Below, one piece after another: positions 1-14,820 of a DNA stretch of 64,000 bases. This stretch comes from Marinobacter nitratireducens (lineage in GTDB: Bacteria > Pseudomonadota > Gammaproteobacteria > Pseudomonadales > Oleiphilaceae). A program made the translations under genes and the position numbers. Location: contig NZ_ANIE01000003.1 in the NCBI RefSeq assembly GCF_000708045.1, positions 434,001 through 498,000 on the forward strand, given 5' to 3'. The notes under the pieces are model-generated. The model saw only the letters and a list, made by a program, of their open reading frames with translations. It had not been told where the DNA came from and made no database searches. Position 1 is the first letter of the stretch, and every line of letters starts with the position of its first letter.

Positions 1-195
1 CCGGTCGGCGTCGGGTTTGGCATTCGTGATGCTGAAACCGCTGCCGCGGTCGGGCGGGTATCCGATGGTGTAATTGTTGGTAGTGTGCTGGTCGATACAA
101 TAGCCAGAAATCAAGCAGATACCGACCAGCTTAAACGGGCCCTGACGGATCTGCTCCACCCAATGCGTGAGGCACTGGATAGCCTGGCTTCCTGA
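1..195 (+). CDS. trpA: Tryptophan synthase alpha subunit, C-terminal end (partial)
   Basis: The reading frame is open from base 1 to a TGA at 193-195 and encodes the last 64 residues. These begin [10 protein letters not shown] and continue through a [11 protein letters not shown] segment, the phosphate-binding glycine region near the end of the TIM barrel of TrpA. TrpA cleaves indole-3-glycerol phosphate and channels indole to TrpB. The start lies outside the window. It sits 43 bases before accD, and trpBA next to accD-folC is a familiar gammaproteobacterial order. The identification rests only on this C-terminal segment and the neighbourhood. Confidence 0.9.
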   Translation, partial: PVGVGFGIRDAETAAAVGRVSDGVIVGSVLVDTIARNQADTDQLKRALTDLLHPMREALDSLAS

Positions 196-238
196 GAGGG
201 GCGCCAGGCTTGCAGGCATCAAAGGACAGGATGAGATC

Positions 239-1165
239 ATGAGTAACTGGCTGGACAAGATAATGCCGAGCAAGATCCGCTCGGAATCCAAGCAGAGAAC
301 TGGCGTCCCCGAAGGTTTGTGGAAAAAATGCCCAAAATGCGGCGCCTTTCTCTACAAGCCGGAACTTGAGAAGAACCTGGATGTTTGTCCAAAGTGCAAT
401 CATCACCTCAGGGTCAGTGCGCGCCGCCGTCTCGATGTATTCCTGGACCCGGATGGCCGCGAGGAAATTGCCGCAGAGCTGGAGCCCTGGGATCGCTTGA
501 AGTTCAAGGACAGCAAGCGGTACAAGGATCGTCTGTCTCAGGCTCAGAAGGCGACCGGAGAGAAAGATGCCCTGTTGGCAATGAAGGGAACCACGCTTGG
601 TGTACCCCTGGTTGCGTGCGCGTTTGAGTTCAACTTCCTCGGCGGTTCCATGGGACAGGTAGTGGGCGAAAAATTCGTCCAGGCGGCCAATGTGGCGCTG
701 GAGAATCGTATCCCGCTGGTTTGCTTTTCTGCCAGTGGGGGCGCCCGGATGCAGGAAGCGATTCTCTCACTGATGCAGATGTCCAAGACGGCTGCCGTTC
801 TTGAGCGGATGAAGCAAGAAGGCATTCCCTATATTTCGGTGATGACCGATCCGGTATTCGGCGGGGTATCCGCCAGTTTGGCCATGTTGGGTGATCTGAA
901 TATTGCGGAGCCAAATGCGCTGATCGGTTTTGCCGGTCCCCGGGTTATTGAGCAAACGGTTCGAGAGAAACTCCCTGAGGGTTTCCAGCGCAGTGAATTC
1001 CTGCTGGAGCATGGCGCGATCGATATGATTCTTCACCGCCACCAGATGCGTGAGCGGATCGCCCACCTCCTGGCCAAGTTCACAGGCGACGAGCGTCCGG
1101 GTACGGAAGAGCCCATTGAATTTGAAGTGACTGAAAAATCGGATGCTGATGCCCCCACCGAGTAG
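239..1165 (+). CDS. accD: Acetyl-CoA carboxylase carboxyltransferase subunit beta
   Basis: 308 residues. AccD pairs with AccA to transfer the carboxyl group from biotin to acetyl-CoA, giving malonyl-CoA in the first committed step of fatty acid synthesis. The N-terminal four-cysteine zinc finger is visible (C31, C34, C50, C53), followed by a carboxyltransferase/crotonase fold with [11 protein letters not shown] and the glycine-rich [12 protein letters not shown]. The ATG at 239 was chosen because the protein then begins [13 protein letters not shown] like other AccD proteins, and an AGGA-type ribosome site lies just upstream. An upstream in-frame start at 167 would add 24 unrelated residues. 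Its 3' end overlaps folC by 23 bases, suggesting coupled translation. Confidence 0.97.
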   Translation: MSNWLDKIMPSKIRSESKQRTGVPEGLWKKCPKCGAFLYKPELEKNLDVCPKCNHHLRVSARRRLDVFLDPDGREEIAAELEPWDRLKFKDSKRYKDRLSQAQKATGEKDALLAMKGTTLGVPLVACAFEFNFLGGSMGQVVGEKFVQAANVALENRIPLVCFSASGGARMQEAILSLMQMSKTAAVLERMKQEGIPYISVMTDPVFGGVSASLAMLGDLNIAEPNALIGFAGPRVIEQTVREKLPEGFQRSEFLLEHGAIDMILHRHQMRERIAHLLAKFTGDERPGTEEPIEFEVTEKSDADAPTE

Positions 1166-2477
1166 CACCTCTGCAAGGCCCCCGGCGCCGCCGGGGGCAA
1201 ATGCCTCTTTAGACAAGTGGCTGTCTTATCTGGAAGCAATACATCCCACGGAAATCGATCTCGGGCTCGACCGCGTTCTGGTGGTCCTGAGGCGCCTTTT
1301 TCCACGCAAGCCGGCGGCTCGAATCATCACTGTGGCTGGTACCAATGGCAAAGGCAGTTGCGTTGCCGCGCTCGAGGCTCTGTTACTTGCTGATGGGCGT
1401 ACGACCGGCGCTTACACCTCACCGCACCTGCAGGACTACAATGAGCGGGTCCGGGTTAACGGTGTTGATGTTGATGACGAGGCATTGGTCAGCGCGTTTG
1501 AGCGGGTTGAAGCCGCAAGAAAGAGCGTCTCATTGACCTACTTCGAGTTCGGAACCCTTGCAGCCTTTGTTGTTTTTGCCGATTCGGGTGTGGATGACTG
1601 GATTCTTGAGGTGGGGCTTGGTGGCCGACTGGATGCCGTGAATGTGATGGATGCGGATTTTGCCATTCTCACATCGGTCGACATTGACCACGTCGCTTTC
1701 CTTGGTAATGACAGGGAAGTCATCGGGTTTGAAAAGGCCGGTGTGCTGAGGCCGGGAATTTCGGCGGTATATGCGGAGCCGGATCCGCCCCGCTCCGTCC
1801 TGCAGCAGGTCCAGGCCCAGAAGGTCGCGTTGGCTCTGGCAGGGCGAGACTATACGGTCGTTAAACCGGGCGATGAGGGCGGTGATCATCCCCTGCGGTT
1901 CGGAGCGGTGCGTCTGATTTACGGTGACGAACGCATAGAGCTTCCGGAGGGACCGCTGCCGGTGAATAGCGTGGCTGCGGCTGTCGTCGCTGTTCGTCAG
2001 CTCCAGCCCGGTCTGCCGGTTTCTATGATCGAGAATGTATTAAGAGGGCTTGCGGTACCTGGACGGTTAGAGCGCCTTGCTGAAAAACCGGCTATCTACG
2101 TCGATGTGGGTCACAACCCCCATGCGGCTGAATGGCTGTCCGGGCGGCTGGCCTCACTGCACAAGGATGGCGCAAAGGTTCGTGCCGTCTACGCGGCACT
2201 GGGTGATAAGGACGTTGAGGGCGTTGTGCGGGCCATGTCGAAGGTCGTCGACCATTGGTACCTTGCTGGCCTTGACGTTCCTCGCGGGTTGACCGGCCGT
2301 GAGCTCTTGCGGCGGTTTTCCAGCGTTGTCGATGCCGGAGCTGATGTCTCTGAGGATGTGCCGTCGGCGCTGTCCAGAGTGCGGGAAGATGCCGTTAACC
2401 AGGATCTGGTGATTGTTTTCGGTTCGTTTTTTACGGTTGCCAAGGCTAGGGCTTCGCTGGGTGCAAGCAGAACTTAA
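1143..2477 (+). CDS. folC: Bifunctional folylpolyglutamate/dihydrofolate synthase
   Basis: 444 residues, a Mur-ligase-family enzyme that makes dihydrofolate from dihydropteroate and glutamate and then adds further glutamates to folates. The ATP-binding P-loop GTNGKGS is at about residues 66-72. [15 protein letters not shown] follows, and the C-terminal ligase domain carries the DVGHNPHA motif. The start lies inside the end of accD; an ATG six bases further on (1149) is equally possible. The proline- and serine-rich first 20 residues are not typical of the family and may not be functional. It is co-directional with accD and the downstream SPOR gene. Confidence 0.95.
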   Translation: MLMPPPSSTSARPPAPPGANASLDKWLSYLEAIHPTEIDLGLDRVLVVLRRLFPRKPAARIITVAGTNGKGSCVAALEALLLADGRTTGAYTSPHLQDYNERVRVNGVDVDDEALVSAFERVEAARKSVSLTYFEFGTLAAFVVFADSGVDDWILEVGLGGRLDAVNVMDADFAILTSVDIDHVAFLGNDREVIGFEKAGVLRPGISAVYAEPDPPRSVLQQVQAQKVALALAGRDYTVVKPGDEGGDHPLRFGAVRLIYGDERIELPEGPLPVNSVAAAVVAVRQLQPGLPVSMIENVLRGLAVPGRLERLAEKPAIYVDVGHNPHAAEWLSGRLASLHKDGAKVRAVYAALGDKDVEGVVRAMSKVVDHWYLAGLDVPRGLTGRELLRRFSSVVDAGADVSEDVPSALSRVREDAVNQDLVIVFGSFFTVAKARASLGASRT

Positions 2478-2581
2478 AGTTTGTCCATGGCAGGCTCCGG
2501 CCTTTGAGTTATTGGTAAGTGGCGGTTAATATCGTCGTGAAATCACGCTAGGCGGAAGTTCCAATACGGGGGTCGTGAAAG

Positions 2582-3241
2582 GTGGATGGATTAAAGCAAA
2601 GGATCATCGGAGCGTTGGTTCTTGTTTCGCTCGCGGTTATCTTTGTACCCATGGTGTTCGACGAACCACACTCAGAACGCACCTCGACGACCATCAAAAT
2701 CCCGGAAGAACCGCCGTTCCCTGAAGTAACAGCGCCTGAGTCCAGGGCAGTAACTCCTCCGGATTATGAAGAGTCCAGTGCCAGTGCGAGCGCTGGTGCC
2801 GTCGACTCTCCGGCTCCGCAGGACACCTCTGACGATGCCCCCGGTTACCGGTTGGTCGAAGAGACTGATTCGGAGCCTGCGCCTCAGCCGTCCACTTCAG
2901 ACACCACCGCAAAGACTACGCCTCCACCCGAAGTCGTCGAGAAAGAGGCGGAGCCTCAGCAAGATCCAGCCGTCAAACCCAAGGAATATACCCGATCCCT
3001 TGAGGGGGCTTGGGTAGTACAATTGGGCAGTTTTGGTAATTCCGACAATGCGAAGCGCCTTCGCGATGGCGTCCGAGAAAAGGGATATGGAGCCCATCTC
3101 CAGCAAGTCGAACGAGGTGATTCCGTGCTGACCCGTGTCTTCAGCGGGCCTTTTGCCAGCAAGGGTGACGCGGAATCCGCCAAAAAGGTACTGGATACCG
3201 CGTTTGGCTTGAACAGTTTGGTGACAACCGGCGATAAATAA
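2582..3241 (+). CDS. dedD: SPOR-domain cell-division protein, DedD type
   Basis: 219 residues beginning at a GTG; the nearby ATG is out of frame and hits an immediate stop, so GTG is the only sensible start. A single N-terminal membrane helix (about residues 7-25, IIGALVLVSLAVIFVPMVF) is followed by a long low-complexity Pro/Ser/Glu/Thr linker and a C-terminal SPOR domain (about 140-215: AWVVQLGSFGNSDNAKRLRD through TRVFSGPFASK). SPOR domains bind septal peptidoglycan lacking stem peptides, so this protein should locate to the division site. It lies between folC and cvpA, the conserved position of dedD. The symbol is by architecture and synteny. Confidence 0.85.
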   Translation: MDGLKQRIIGALVLVSLAVIFVPMVFDEPHSERTSTTIKIPEEPPFPEVTAPESRAVTPPDYEESSASASAGAVDSPAPQDTSDDAPGYRLVEETDSEPAPQPSTSDTTAKTTPPPEVVEKEAEPQQDPAVKPKEYTRSLEGAWVVQLGSFGNSDNAKRLRDGVREKGYGAHLQQVERGDSVLTRVFSGPFASKGDAESAKKVLDTAFGLNSLVTTGDK

Positions 3242-3331
3242 CGTTTTCCGCACGTTTATCGGTACGAGGCAGTTTGGTGAAGCTTCGATTCCTGATAGAA
3301 TTCGCGCTTCCTTTTTTGCACCGGGTTCCTC

Positions 3332-3901
3332 ATGGAAGCGCTGATCTGGATTGACTGGGTCATCATCACCCTGATAACAGTTTCCACCCTCATCAGCCTG
3401 AAACGGGGGTTCGTCAGAGAAGCGCTTTCTCTGGTGACCTGGGTGGGCGCGTTCATCCTGGCGCGTACCTTTCATCCGCAGATGCAAACCCTACTTGAAA
3501 GCACCGTTGAGACACCTCTGGTCAGGTTGATCGCAGCTTTTGCAATCCTGTTTTTCGGTACATTGATTGTTGGTGCCATCATCAACAATATGATCGGGCA
3601 TCTTGTCAGGGCAACCGGACTATCTGCGACAGATCGCGTGCTCGGAATGGGATTCGGATTATTAAGGGGCGTTGTGGTGGTGATCGTTGCCATCGCATTC
3701 ACCCGGTATACGCCGCTGGCACAGGACACCTGGTGGCGAGAGTCGCTGATGATCAATCGGCTCGCAGTCGTCGAGGACTGGTCTCGACGTACCCTGGGCG
3801 ATGAGTTCGCCCGTTTTCTGGGCCCTGCTTCGGAGGGCAATGGTGCACCAGAAAGCCAAGCAGAGCAGGAAGGCGTGGAACCGGCGTCCACGTCCAGCTA
3901 A
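3332..3901 (+). CDS. cvpA: CvpA family inner-membrane protein
   Basis: 189 residues. CvpA is a membrane protein named for its role in colicin V production; in other bacteria it affects envelope stress tolerance, and its biochemical role is not settled. Four hydrophobic segments are visible (about residues 5-20, 28-46, 63-85 and 101-120), and the family-typical GFVREALSLVTWV is near residue 30. The C-terminal 40 residues are polar and Glu/Ser-rich. The gene lies 34 bases before purF, the usual partner of cvpA. Confidence 0.92.
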   Translation: MEALIWIDWVIITLITVSTLISLKRGFVREALSLVTWVGAFILARTFHPQMQTLLESTVETPLVRLIAAFAILFFGTLIVGAIINNMIGHLVRATGLSATDRVLGMGFGLLRGVVVVIVAIAFTRYTPLAQDTWWRESLMINRLAVVEDWSRRTLGDEFARFLGPASEGNGAPESQAEQEGVEPASTSS

Positions 3902-3935
3902 CATTCAGTTTTAACACTCGGAGAAAACCGTATCC

Positions 3936-5462
3936 ATGTGTGGCATTGTCGGCATCGTCAGTACATCCAACGTTAATCAGCTGCTTTATGATGCGTTGAC
4001 CGTTCTTCAGCACCGGGGCCAGGATGCAGCGGGCATTGTGACATTTCAGGATGATCGTTTCTTTCTGCGAAAAGACAACGGGCTGGTGCGGGATGTTTTC
4101 CATACCCGTCATATGCGCCGCCTGGTTGGTAATGTCGGTATTGGTCATGTGCGTTACCCGACCGCCGGTTCATCAAGTTCAGCCGAGGCCCAGCCCTTCT
4201 ACGTCAACAGCCCTTATGGCATTACGCTGGCGCACAATGGAAACCTGACCAACGCCGACGAGCTCAGCAAGGATCTGTTTCGCACCGACCTACGCCACAT
4301 CAACACCAACTCCGATTCCGAAGTCCTGCTCAACGTGTTTGCCCACGAGTTGCAAAAGCAGGGCAAGCTGAACCCGACGCAGGAAGAAATCTTTTCAGCG
4401 GTTCAGGCCGTGCACAAGCGCTGCCGTGGTGCCTATGCGGTTATTGCGATGGTCACTGGCTATGGCATTGTCGGTTTTCGTGATCCCAACGGTATTCGCC
4501 CCGCCTGCTACGGTGTGAAAGAAGGTGAGGGTGGTCGCAAGGAATACATGATCGCCTCTGAAAGCGTGGCTCTCAATGCGGCAGGATTTACGCTGGTTCG
4601 TGATATTGCACCCGGCGAAGCCGTCTACATTGAGACGGATGGCACGATATACACCCGCCAGTGTGCCGAAAACCCGCATCTTTATCCGTGTATTTTTGAG
4701 CATGTCTATTTTGCCCGGCCGGATTCCATTATCGACAAGGTGTCGGTATATAAGGCGCGACTGCGGATGGGTGAGACCCTGGCCGACAAGGTCCTTCGTG
4801 ACTTCCCGGACCATGATATCGATGTGGTGATGCCCATTCCGGACACCAGCCGAACCTCGGCTATGCAAATGGCGCATCGGTTGGGCGTCAAGTTTCGCGA
4901 GGGTTTCATTAAAAACCGCTACATCGGCCGAACGTTCATCATGCCCGGCCAGAAAATGCGCAAGAAATCGGTCCGCCAGAAGCTGAACCCCATTGATCTG
5001 GAGTTCAAGGACAAGAACGTCATGCTGGTTGATGATTCCATAGTCCGCGGTACAACCTGTAAAGAGATTGTTCAGATGGCAAGGGACGCGGGCGCCCGTA
5101 ATGTGTATTTTGCCTCAGCGGCTCCCCCCGTCCGCTATCCCAACGTGTACGGTATCGATATGCCTTCTGCGAGCGAGCTTATCGCTCATGATCGCACGGT
5201 CGAGGAAATCAGGGATCAGATCGGCGCCGACTGGTTGCTGTACCAGGACCTTGACGATCTGATTACCTGTGTCAATGACGTTAACGAGGATATTGAAGGC
5301 TGGGAATGCTCGGTGTTTACCGGTAACTACGTGACCGGGGATGTCGATCGCGCCTACCTGGATCGCCTTGAGGACGCCAGGAACGACGAAAAGCGGTCGA
5401 AGCAGAATGGCGGCAATTCCAGTGATAACGGAATTATCGACCTGCATAACGATGAAGCCTGA
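3936..5462 (+). CDS. purF: Amidophosphoribosyltransferase
   Basis: 508 residues. It catalyses the first committed step of purine synthesis, transferring glutamine-derived ammonia to PRPP to give 5-phosphoribosylamine. The N-terminus MCGIVGIV places the catalytic nucleophile Cys2 directly after the initiator Met (class II glutamine amidotransferase). The PRPP-binding loop [13 protein letters not shown] is at about residues 362-374. Length matches the E. coli enzyme. No propeptide is seen. It follows cvpA and is followed after 29 bases by metZ. Confidence 0.98.
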   Translation: MCGIVGIVSTSNVNQLLYDALTVLQHRGQDAAGIVTFQDDRFFLRKDNGLVRDVFHTRHMRRLVGNVGIGHVRYPTAGSSSSAEAQPFYVNSPYGITLAHNGNLTNADELSKDLFRTDLRHINTNSDSEVLLNVFAHELQKQGKLNPTQEEIFSAVQAVHKRCRGAYAVIAMVTGYGIVGFRDPNGIRPACYGVKEGEGGRKEYMIASESVALNAAGFTLVRDIAPGEAVYIETDGTIYTRQCAENPHLYPCIFEHVYFARPDSIIDKVSVYKARLRMGETLADKVLRDFPDHDIDVVMPIPDTSRTSAMQMAHRLGVKFREGFIKNRYIGRTFIMPGQKMRKKSVRQKLNPIDLEFKDKNVMLVDDSIVRGTTCKEIVQMARDAGARNVYFASAAPPVRYPNVYGIDMPSASELIAHDRTVEEIRDQIGADWLLYQDLDDLITCVNDVNEDIEGWECSVFTGNYVTGDVDRAYLDRLEDARNDEKRSKQNGGNSSDNGIIDLHNDEA

Positions 5463-5491
5463 TACGGCCTGCAGAACCACAGGAGTAGACC

Positions 5492-6733
5492 ATGACTAAC
5501 CGCCGAGAAGAAAATGTCTGGATTCCCGAGTCGGATCTGGACGGTATGACGGTGGATACCCTGGCGGTTAGGGCAGGGCAGATTCGCACGGGGCAACTCG
5601 AGCACAGTGATCCGATTTTTCCGACCTCAAGCTTTGTATACGGCAGTGCTGCCCAGGCAGCCGCGCGTTTTGGTGGTGAAGAGCCGGGGAATATCTATTC
5701 ACGCTTCACCAATCCAACGGTTCAGGCCTTCGAGGGTCGTATCGCGGCTATGGAAGGTGGTGAAAGAGCGGTCGCGACTGCATCGGGAATGGCCGCCATT
5801 CTCAGCACCTGCATGGCACTGCTGAAATCCGGTGACCATGTGGTATGTTCCCGGGGTGTCTTCGGCACCACCAATGTGCTGTTCCAGAAATACCTGGCAA
5901 AGTTTGGTGTTGAGACCACGTTTGTTGGTCTAACCGATATGGACCAATGGGAACGTGCTGTACGGCCGGAAACCCGCATGCTGTTCATAGAAACGCCGTC
6001 AAATCCGCTTTGTGAAGTGGCGGATATGAAGGCGCTCTCGTCGCTGGCCAAGGCCAACAAAGCCCTTTTCGTGGTCGATAACTGTTTCTGTACGCCGGTA
6101 CTGCAGCGCCCTCTGGAGTTTGGTGCCGATATTGTCATTCATTCCGCTACGAAGTATCTGGATGGCCAGGGGCGGTGTGTCGGTGGCGTGGTTGTCGGGC
6201 CGAACAAACTGATGGAAGAGGTCTATGGTTTCCTGCGTTCAGCAGGGCCGACCATGAGTCCGTTCAATGCCTGGGTGTTCCTCAAGGGACTGGAAACGTT
6301 ACCGATTCGTATGCGCGCCCACTGTGACAATGCGTTAGAGTTAGCGCTATGGCTGGACCAGCAGGACAACGTGGAAGAAGTCTTTTATGCCGGGCTTGAA
6401 ACCCATCCACAGCACTCGTTGGCTAAATCGCAGCAAAGTGGGTTCGGCGGCGTGTTGTCGTTTCGGGTTAAAGGTGGTCGCGACGAGGCGTGGCGGTTCA
6501 TCGATGCTACCCGGATGATTTCCATCACTGCCAACCTGGGTGATGTGAAAACAACCGTAACCCATCCGGCAACGACGACTCACGGTCGTCTGTCCCCAGA
6601 AGATAAGGATGCTGCCGGTATCACCGAAAACCTGATACGGATTTCGGTGGGCATCGAAGCAGTTGAGGATCTGAAAACCGATCTCGCCAGAGGGCTTGAA
6701 GCCCTTCAGAGTTCGAGCAACGGAAACGTCTAG
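5492..6733 (+). CDS. metZ: O-succinylhomoserine sulfhydrylase
   Basis: 413 residues, a Cys/Met-metabolism PLP enzyme. MetZ converts O-succinylhomoserine and sulfide directly to homocysteine, bypassing cystathionine. The PLP lysine is K221 in SATKYLDGQGR, and the SRFTNPT segment near residue 70 is typical of the gamma family. The position directly after purF is the Pseudomonas metZ location, which supports this over cystathionine gamma-synthase, although the exact substrate is inference. A GGAG-type ribosome site precedes the ATG. With cysI and metH in the same window it completes a sulfide-to-methionine route. Confidence 0.9.
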   Translation: MTNRREENVWIPESDLDGMTVDTLAVRAGQIRTGQLEHSDPIFPTSSFVYGSAAQAAARFGGEEPGNIYSRFTNPTVQAFEGRIAAMEGGERAVATASGMAAILSTCMALLKSGDHVVCSRGVFGTTNVLFQKYLAKFGVETTFVGLTDMDQWERAVRPETRMLFIETPSNPLCEVADMKALSSLAKANKALFVVDNCFCTPVLQRPLEFGADIVIHSATKYLDGQGRCVGGVVVGPNKLMEEVYGFLRSAGPTMSPFNAWVFLKGLETLPIRMRAHCDNALELALWLDQQDNVEEVFYAGLETHPQHSLAKSQQSGFGGVLSFRVKGGRDEAWRFIDATRMISITANLGDVKTTVTHPATTTHGRLSPEDKDAAGITENLIRISVGIEAVEDLKTDLARGLEALQSSSNGNV

Positions 6734-6739
6734 GTATTC

Positions 6740-9334
6740 ATGGCAGAGTCCGCAAAAGCGAAGAATGCACCGAAGGAACTGACGGAGAAGCAGTTACGCT
6801 TCCGCCGTCTGGTCGCACAAGGCGCACGGGAAGGGGCAGTCATCGGCCTGATTTCCCTGTGCATCTACCTGTCCATGGCCCTTGTGACATTCAGTCCCTC
6901 CGATCCAGGGTGGGCCAGCATTGGGCATGACACCAGTGTTCATAACTCGGCTGGGCGGACCGGAGCGTGGCTAGCGAGCCTGTTCATGGATTTCTTTGGT
7001 CACGTTGCGTATCTGTTCCCGGTGATGATTGCCGGTTACGCCATCATGTTGATCCGGCGGCGGAACGACTCTCTCGATTTGCACTGGCCACTGTTCATGG
7101 TTCGTTTCGGTGGTTTCCTGCTGATCCTTCTCTCGGCGACTAGTCTGTTGTCGCTGTACTCCGTTTTCGGCCTCGGTGCATCATCCGGTGGCGTGCTTGG
7201 CACTGCGGTGTCCGATGCCATGGTGCGGTTTTTCAATTTACCGGCAACCACACTGCTGCTGATCGCGATTTTCCTGTTTGCGCTGACCGTCACCACTGGT
7301 CTGTCATGGTTTTGGCTCATGGACCAGGTTGGTGGGCTGACCCTCAAGTTTGGGTTGGCTCTGAAGGGCATGGTAAGCAACGCATCCGAGCGAAAAGCCG
7401 AATCTGCGAATTCGGAGCCCAAGCCAAAGCCAGAACCGCCTATCGTCAGCGAGAGGGTCATGGGTAAACAGGGCCGTGCTGCTGAAACCAGCGGCTCGCC
7501 GTCGCCATGGTGGCGAAAGTTGCCCGGATTGGGTTCCAGAAAATCCAAAGGGGAACCAAAACCAGTCAAAGAGAGGAGGGAGCCCGGGCTGGAAGGTGAC
7601 CTGCCTGAGGTCGATGACGAGCCGGTTCAGCTGGAAAGTTTCAGCTCACGGGGCCAAGAATTGGCGGCGACACCGAAACCCTCGGCTAAGAAGAAGCCTG
7701 CACAAGAGGCTTCTCCTCAGCCAGCGTCCCGATCTCTTAAGATATCCCCCTTCAAGAAAGAAGATCAGGGCAAGGCAAAGAAATCCGGTGACAGTAACCA
7801 GGCCTCGTTGCTGGAGGATATTGAGAGTACCTTGCCGCCTCTGTCACTGCTTGACCCTCCTGAGGAACATAAGGAAAGGGGCTATTCTGAAGAATCGCTG
7901 GAGCACATGTCCCGGCTGCTAGAAGAAAAACTGGCAGACTTCGGGGTATCGGTGGAAGTTGTCGAAGTGAACCCAGGCCCCGTTATCACCCGGTTTGAGA
8001 TCAAGCCTGCGCCAGGGGTGAAGGTTAGTAAGATATCCAACCTGGCCAAGGACCTGGCTCGCTCACTTGCAGTATTGAGCGTCCGTGTCGTTGAGGTTAT
8101 TCCCGGAAAATCGGTCGTCGGTATCGAGATCCCCAACGAGGAGCGGGAAATCGTACGGCTCAGTGAAGTCCTTGGTGCGCGGGTTTTTGAGGAATCATCG
8201 TCTCCGCTCACCCTGGCGTTGGGTAATGACATTGGTGGCAACCCGATGGTGGCCAATCTGGCAAAAATGCCGCATCTGCTTGTGGCGGGTACCACGGGGT
8301 CCGGTAAGTCAGTGGGCGTGAATGCCATGCTTCTTAGCATGTTGCTGAAAGCCACCCCCGAGGAAGTCCGCTTTATTATGGTCGACCCGAAGATGCTCGA
8401 GCTGAGCATCTATGACGGTATCCCGCATCTTCTCGCGCCGGTCGTCACTGATATGAAAGAGGCGGCTAATGCGCTGCGGTGGTGTGTTGCTGAGATGGAG
8501 CGGCGTTACCGCCTGATGGCCAGTCTTGGTGTCCGTAATATTGCCGGCTACAACCGGAAAGTGAAGGATGCGGCTGCGGCTGGTGAGCCGCTGTTGGATC
8601 CGTTGTGGAAACCGGACGAGTTCCTGGCAAATGATGAGCAGGAACGTCCCGAACTTGAAGCTCTGCCATTTATTGTCGTGGTCATTGACGAATTTGCTGA
8701 CATGATGATGATTGTTGGCAAGAAGGTGGAGGAATTGATTGCCCGTATCGCCCAGAAGGCAAGGGCGGCCGGTATTCACCTGGTGCTGGCGACACAACGG
8801 CCTTCCGTTGACGTTATCACCGGTTTGATCAAAGCGAACATCCCGACGCGGATGTCTTTCCAGGTGTCCTCCAAGATTGATTCTCGTACTGTTCTTGACC
8901 AGGGCGGCGCCGAGCAACTTCTCGGCCATGGTGACATGCTCTACCTGCCGCCGGGCTCAGGACTGCCGGTTCGGGTTCACGGGGCCTTCGTAGATGATGA
9001 TGAAGTGCACCGCGTCGTCAGTGCCTGGAAGGCCAGGGGCGAACCGGTGTACGTGGATGACGTTCTCAATGGTGCCGAGGGTGAGAGTCTGCCTGGCGTT
9101 CCAACCCTGAATGAGGGGGGCGGAGACAGCGAGGGCGATGCCCTGTATGACGAGGCTGTTGCCTTTGTGACCGAGGGCCGCAGGGTGTCTATTTCGTCCG
9201 TACAGCGGAAATTCAAGATCGGCTATAACCGGGCTGCAAACCTGGTAGATGCAATGGAAGCATCGGGTGTTGTTAGTGCGGCTGGGCACAATGGTGCCCG
9301 CGAAGTACTGGCTCCGCCACCGCCAAAAAACTAG
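6740..9334 (+). CDS. ftsK: DNA translocase FtsK
   Basis: 864 residues. FtsK links septation to chromosome-dimer resolution by pumping DNA toward XerCD at dif. Four to five N-terminal membrane helices lie within about residues 30-205. A charged, Lys/Pro/Glu-rich linker (about 210-370) follows, then the motor domain with Walker A GTTGSGKS near residue 516 and [11 protein letters not shown]. The C-terminal winged-helix gamma domain (about 795-855: [28 protein letters not shown]) reads KOPS sequences. The linker is much shorter than in E. coli FtsK (about 1329 residues). It starts six bases after metZ. Confidence 0.97.
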   Translation: MAESAKAKNAPKELTEKQLRFRRLVAQGAREGAVIGLISLCIYLSMALVTFSPSDPGWASIGHDTSVHNSAGRTGAWLASLFMDFFGHVAYLFPVMIAGYAIMLIRRRNDSLDLHWPLFMVRFGGFLLILLSATSLLSLYSVFGLGASSGGVLGTAVSDAMVRFFNLPATTLLLIAIFLFALTVTTGLSWFWLMDQVGGLTLKFGLALKGMVSNASERKAESANSEPKPKPEPPIVSERVMGKQGRAAETSGSPSPWWRKLPGLGSRKSKGEPKPVKERREPGLEGDLPEVDDEPVQLESFSSRGQELAATPKPSAKKKPAQEASPQPASRSLKISPFKKEDQGKAKKSGDSNQASLLEDIESTLPPLSLLDPPEEHKERGYSEESLEHMSRLLEEKLADFGVSVEVVEVNPGPVITRFEIKPAPGVKVSKISNLAKDLARSLAVLSVRVVEVIPGKSVVGIEIPNEEREIVRLSEVLGARVFEESSSPLTLALGNDIGGNPMVANLAKMPHLLVAGTTGSGKSVGVNAMLLSMLLKATPEEVRFIMVDPKMLELSIYDGIPHLLAPVVTDMKEAANALRWCVAEMERRYRLMASLGVRNIAGYNRKVKDAAAAGEPLLDPLWKPDEFLANDEQERPELEALPFIVVVIDEFADMMMIVGKKVEELIARIAQKARAAGIHLVLATQRPSVDVITGLIKANIPTRMSFQVSSKIDSRTVLDQGGAEQLLGHGDMLYLPPGSGLPVRVHGAFVDDDEVHRVVSAWKARGEPVYVDDVLNGAEGESLPGVPTLNEGGGDSEGDALYDEAVAFVTEGRRVSISSVQRKFKIGYNRAANLVDAMEASGVVSAAGHNGAREVLAPPPPKN

Positions 9335-9339
9335 GAGTA

Positions 9340-10004
9340 GTGATGATGCAGAGTCGAATGGCAAGCGTGGTTTTTGTGGTTTTCGCCATGATGTTGGCGA
9401 TTGGCGCCCAGGCTGCGGAAAAAGGTGAGCAGGCGCAGCTTGAAGCTGCCAATGATCTCTCGGCGCTGCTGAGAGGGTACGAATCTTTTCAGGCAAAATT
9501 TATCCAGATTGTGGTAAACGAAAACGGCAACCAGGTTCAGGAAACCCGCGGGACACTCAAAGCCAAGCGTCCGGGCTTGTTCTACTGGGAAAGCAGTGCG
9601 CCGCTGTCACAGTTCATCGTGAGCAATGGCCAGACCGTTGAGGTCTATGACCCAGATCTGGAACAGGTCACGATTCACAAGCTGGATGAGCGGGTTCAGA
9701 CTACCCCGGCCCTGCTGCTGAGCGGTGAAGTCGGTAATCTCGAGGAAACCTACCGTGTTTCACAGCGATCCATTGGCGACCACACCCGTGAATTTACGCT
9801 GGAGCCCAAAAGCCCGGATTCTCTGTTTGTCTCCCTGAGGCTGACCTTCTGGGATGGCGAATTGCAGGAAATGAGGATGAAAGACTCCCTGGCGCAGATG
9901 AGCATCCTCAGCTTTGATCATATTCAGCTCAACGAGTCACTCGACAACGGTGTGTTCTCTCTCGAATACCCTGACAGCGTGGACGTTATCCGGGACGGCG
10001 CCTG

Positions 10005-10005
<1 letters not shown>
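9340..10005 (+). CDS. lolA: Outer-membrane lipoprotein carrier protein
   Basis: 221 residues with a signal peptide ending about residue 26 ([12 protein letters not shown]). LolA ferries lipoproteins across the periplasm from LolCDE to LolB. The mature part has the LolA segments [26 protein letters not shown] and [15 protein letters not shown]. The start is ambiguous between two adjacent ATGs. The gene begins five bases after ftsK, and its stop overlaps the rarA start (TGATG), so the three genes are probably co-translated. Confidence 0.94.
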
Positions 10006-13542
<3,537 letters not shown>

Positions 13543-13569
13543 TCAGCCGGTTCATGGCCAGGGAATCAA

Positions 13570-13593
13570 AAAGGGGAGCCTGGGCTCCCCTTT
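13570..13593. terminator. Bidirectional hairpin terminator
   Basis: A perfect inverted repeat with arms 13570-13580 and 13583-13593 (AAAGGGGAGCC / GGCTCCCCTTT). It is G+C-rich at the core and flanked by A and T runs, and lies between the convergent SUMT gene and aroG. It can serve both strands. Confidence 0.85.
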
Positions 13594-13621
13594 CTTGTGC
13601 ACCGGAATCCGATTCGGATAC

Positions 13622-14698
13622 TTACCTGGCGTTCCGGCCTGGTAGAACATCCTTCAGCTTGTCACGCATTTCGCGAATTGCTTTTTCGGTGGTTTCCCAG
13701 TCGATGCAGGCATCGGTCACCGATACGCCGTATTTAAGGTCGGCCTTGTTCTCGGGGATTGACTGGTTGCCCCAGTTGATATTGCTTTCAACCATCAGGC
13801 TCTGGATGGACTTATTGCCTTCGAGAATCTGGTGAGTGACATCCTGCATGACGAGCGGTTGGATCCCCGGATCCTTGTTGGAGTTCGCATGGCTGCAGTC
13901 CACCATGACGGAGGCGCGGAGGCCGGATTTCTCGAGCGCCTTTTCGCACAGCGCGACGCTGACGGAGTCATAGTTTGGCTTGCCGCCACCACCACGGAGA
14001 ACAACATGGCCGTAGTCATTGCCTTTGGTGCGGATAATCGCGACTTTGCCTTGTTGGTCAATGCCCAGGAAGCTGTGGGGGTGAGAGACTGACTTCATGG
14101 CATTAACAGCTACATCCAGGCTTCCATCCGTTCCGTTCTTGAAACCGATGGCCATTGACAGGCCGCTGCTCATTTCCCGGTGAGTCTGGGACTCGGTGGT
14201 ACGAGCCCCGATCGCTGACCAGGCAATGGTGTCCTGAAGGTATTGCGGAGATATTGGGTCCAGGGCTTCAGTAGCCGTTGGCAGGCCGAGCTCATTAATA
14301 TCGAGCAACAGACGACGGCCAATATGAAGGCCCTCGGAAATGTCGAAGGTGTCGTTGAGGTGCGGATCGTTGATCAATCCCTTCCAACCGACAGTCGTGC
14401 GCGGCTTTTCAAAGTACACGCGCATAACAATGAGAAGGGTATCGCTAACCTCGTCAGCCAGTTTTTTCAGGCGCTGAGCATAATCTCGGGCAGCCTCCAC
14501 ATCATGGATCGAACAGGGCCCAACAACGACGAACAACCGGTGATCTTTACCATCCATGATGTCATAAATGGCCTGGCGACCATTAGCGACGGTCTCGGCG
14601 GCCTTATCGGAGAGTGGCATCTCCTGTTTTAGTGCTTCAGGAGTAATCAGTGCTTCCTGGCTTGCCACATTAAGATTCTCAAGTTTGTTGCCCGACAT
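13622..14698 (-). CDS. aroG: 3-deoxy-7-phosphoheptulonate synthase, class I
   Basis: 358 residues. It condenses phosphoenolpyruvate and erythrose 4-phosphate to DAHP, the first shikimate-pathway step. Visible family segments include GPCSIHD, YFEKPRTTVGWKGLINDP, EALDPISPQYLQD, GARTTESQ and MVDCSHANSNKDP, the metal- and substrate-binding loops of the AroF/G/H type. Which aromatic amino acid inhibits it cannot be read confidently, so the symbol is generic. It is transcribed alone and convergent with the upstream block. Confidence 0.93.
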   Translation of the reverse strand: MSGNKLENLNVASQEALITPEALKQEMPLSDKAAETVANGRQAIYDIMDGKDHRLFVVVGPCSIHDVEAARDYAQRLKKLADEVSDTLLIVMRVYFEKPRTTVGWKGLINDPHLNDTFDISEGLHIGRRLLLDINELGLPTATEALDPISPQYLQDTIAWSAIGARTTESQTHREMSSGLSMAIGFKNGTDGSLDVAVNAMKSVSHPHSFLGIDQQGKVAIIRTKGNDYGHVVLRGGGGKPNYDSVSVALCEKALEKSGLRASVMVDCSHANSNKDPGIQPLVMQDVTHQILEGNKSIQSLMVESNINWGNQSIPENKADLKYGVSVTDACIDWETTEKAIREMRDKLKDVLPGRNAR

Positions 14699-14820
14699 GT
14701 TGTTGTGCTTCCCAGATTAATTCGAATTACGCCGGTTTCAGGTTGCGGTAAACCCCGGCGAGGTGGTTATACTGCGACATTTAATAGGCCTTTTCAACGC
14801 TTCTTCTGTATAGGAACCGG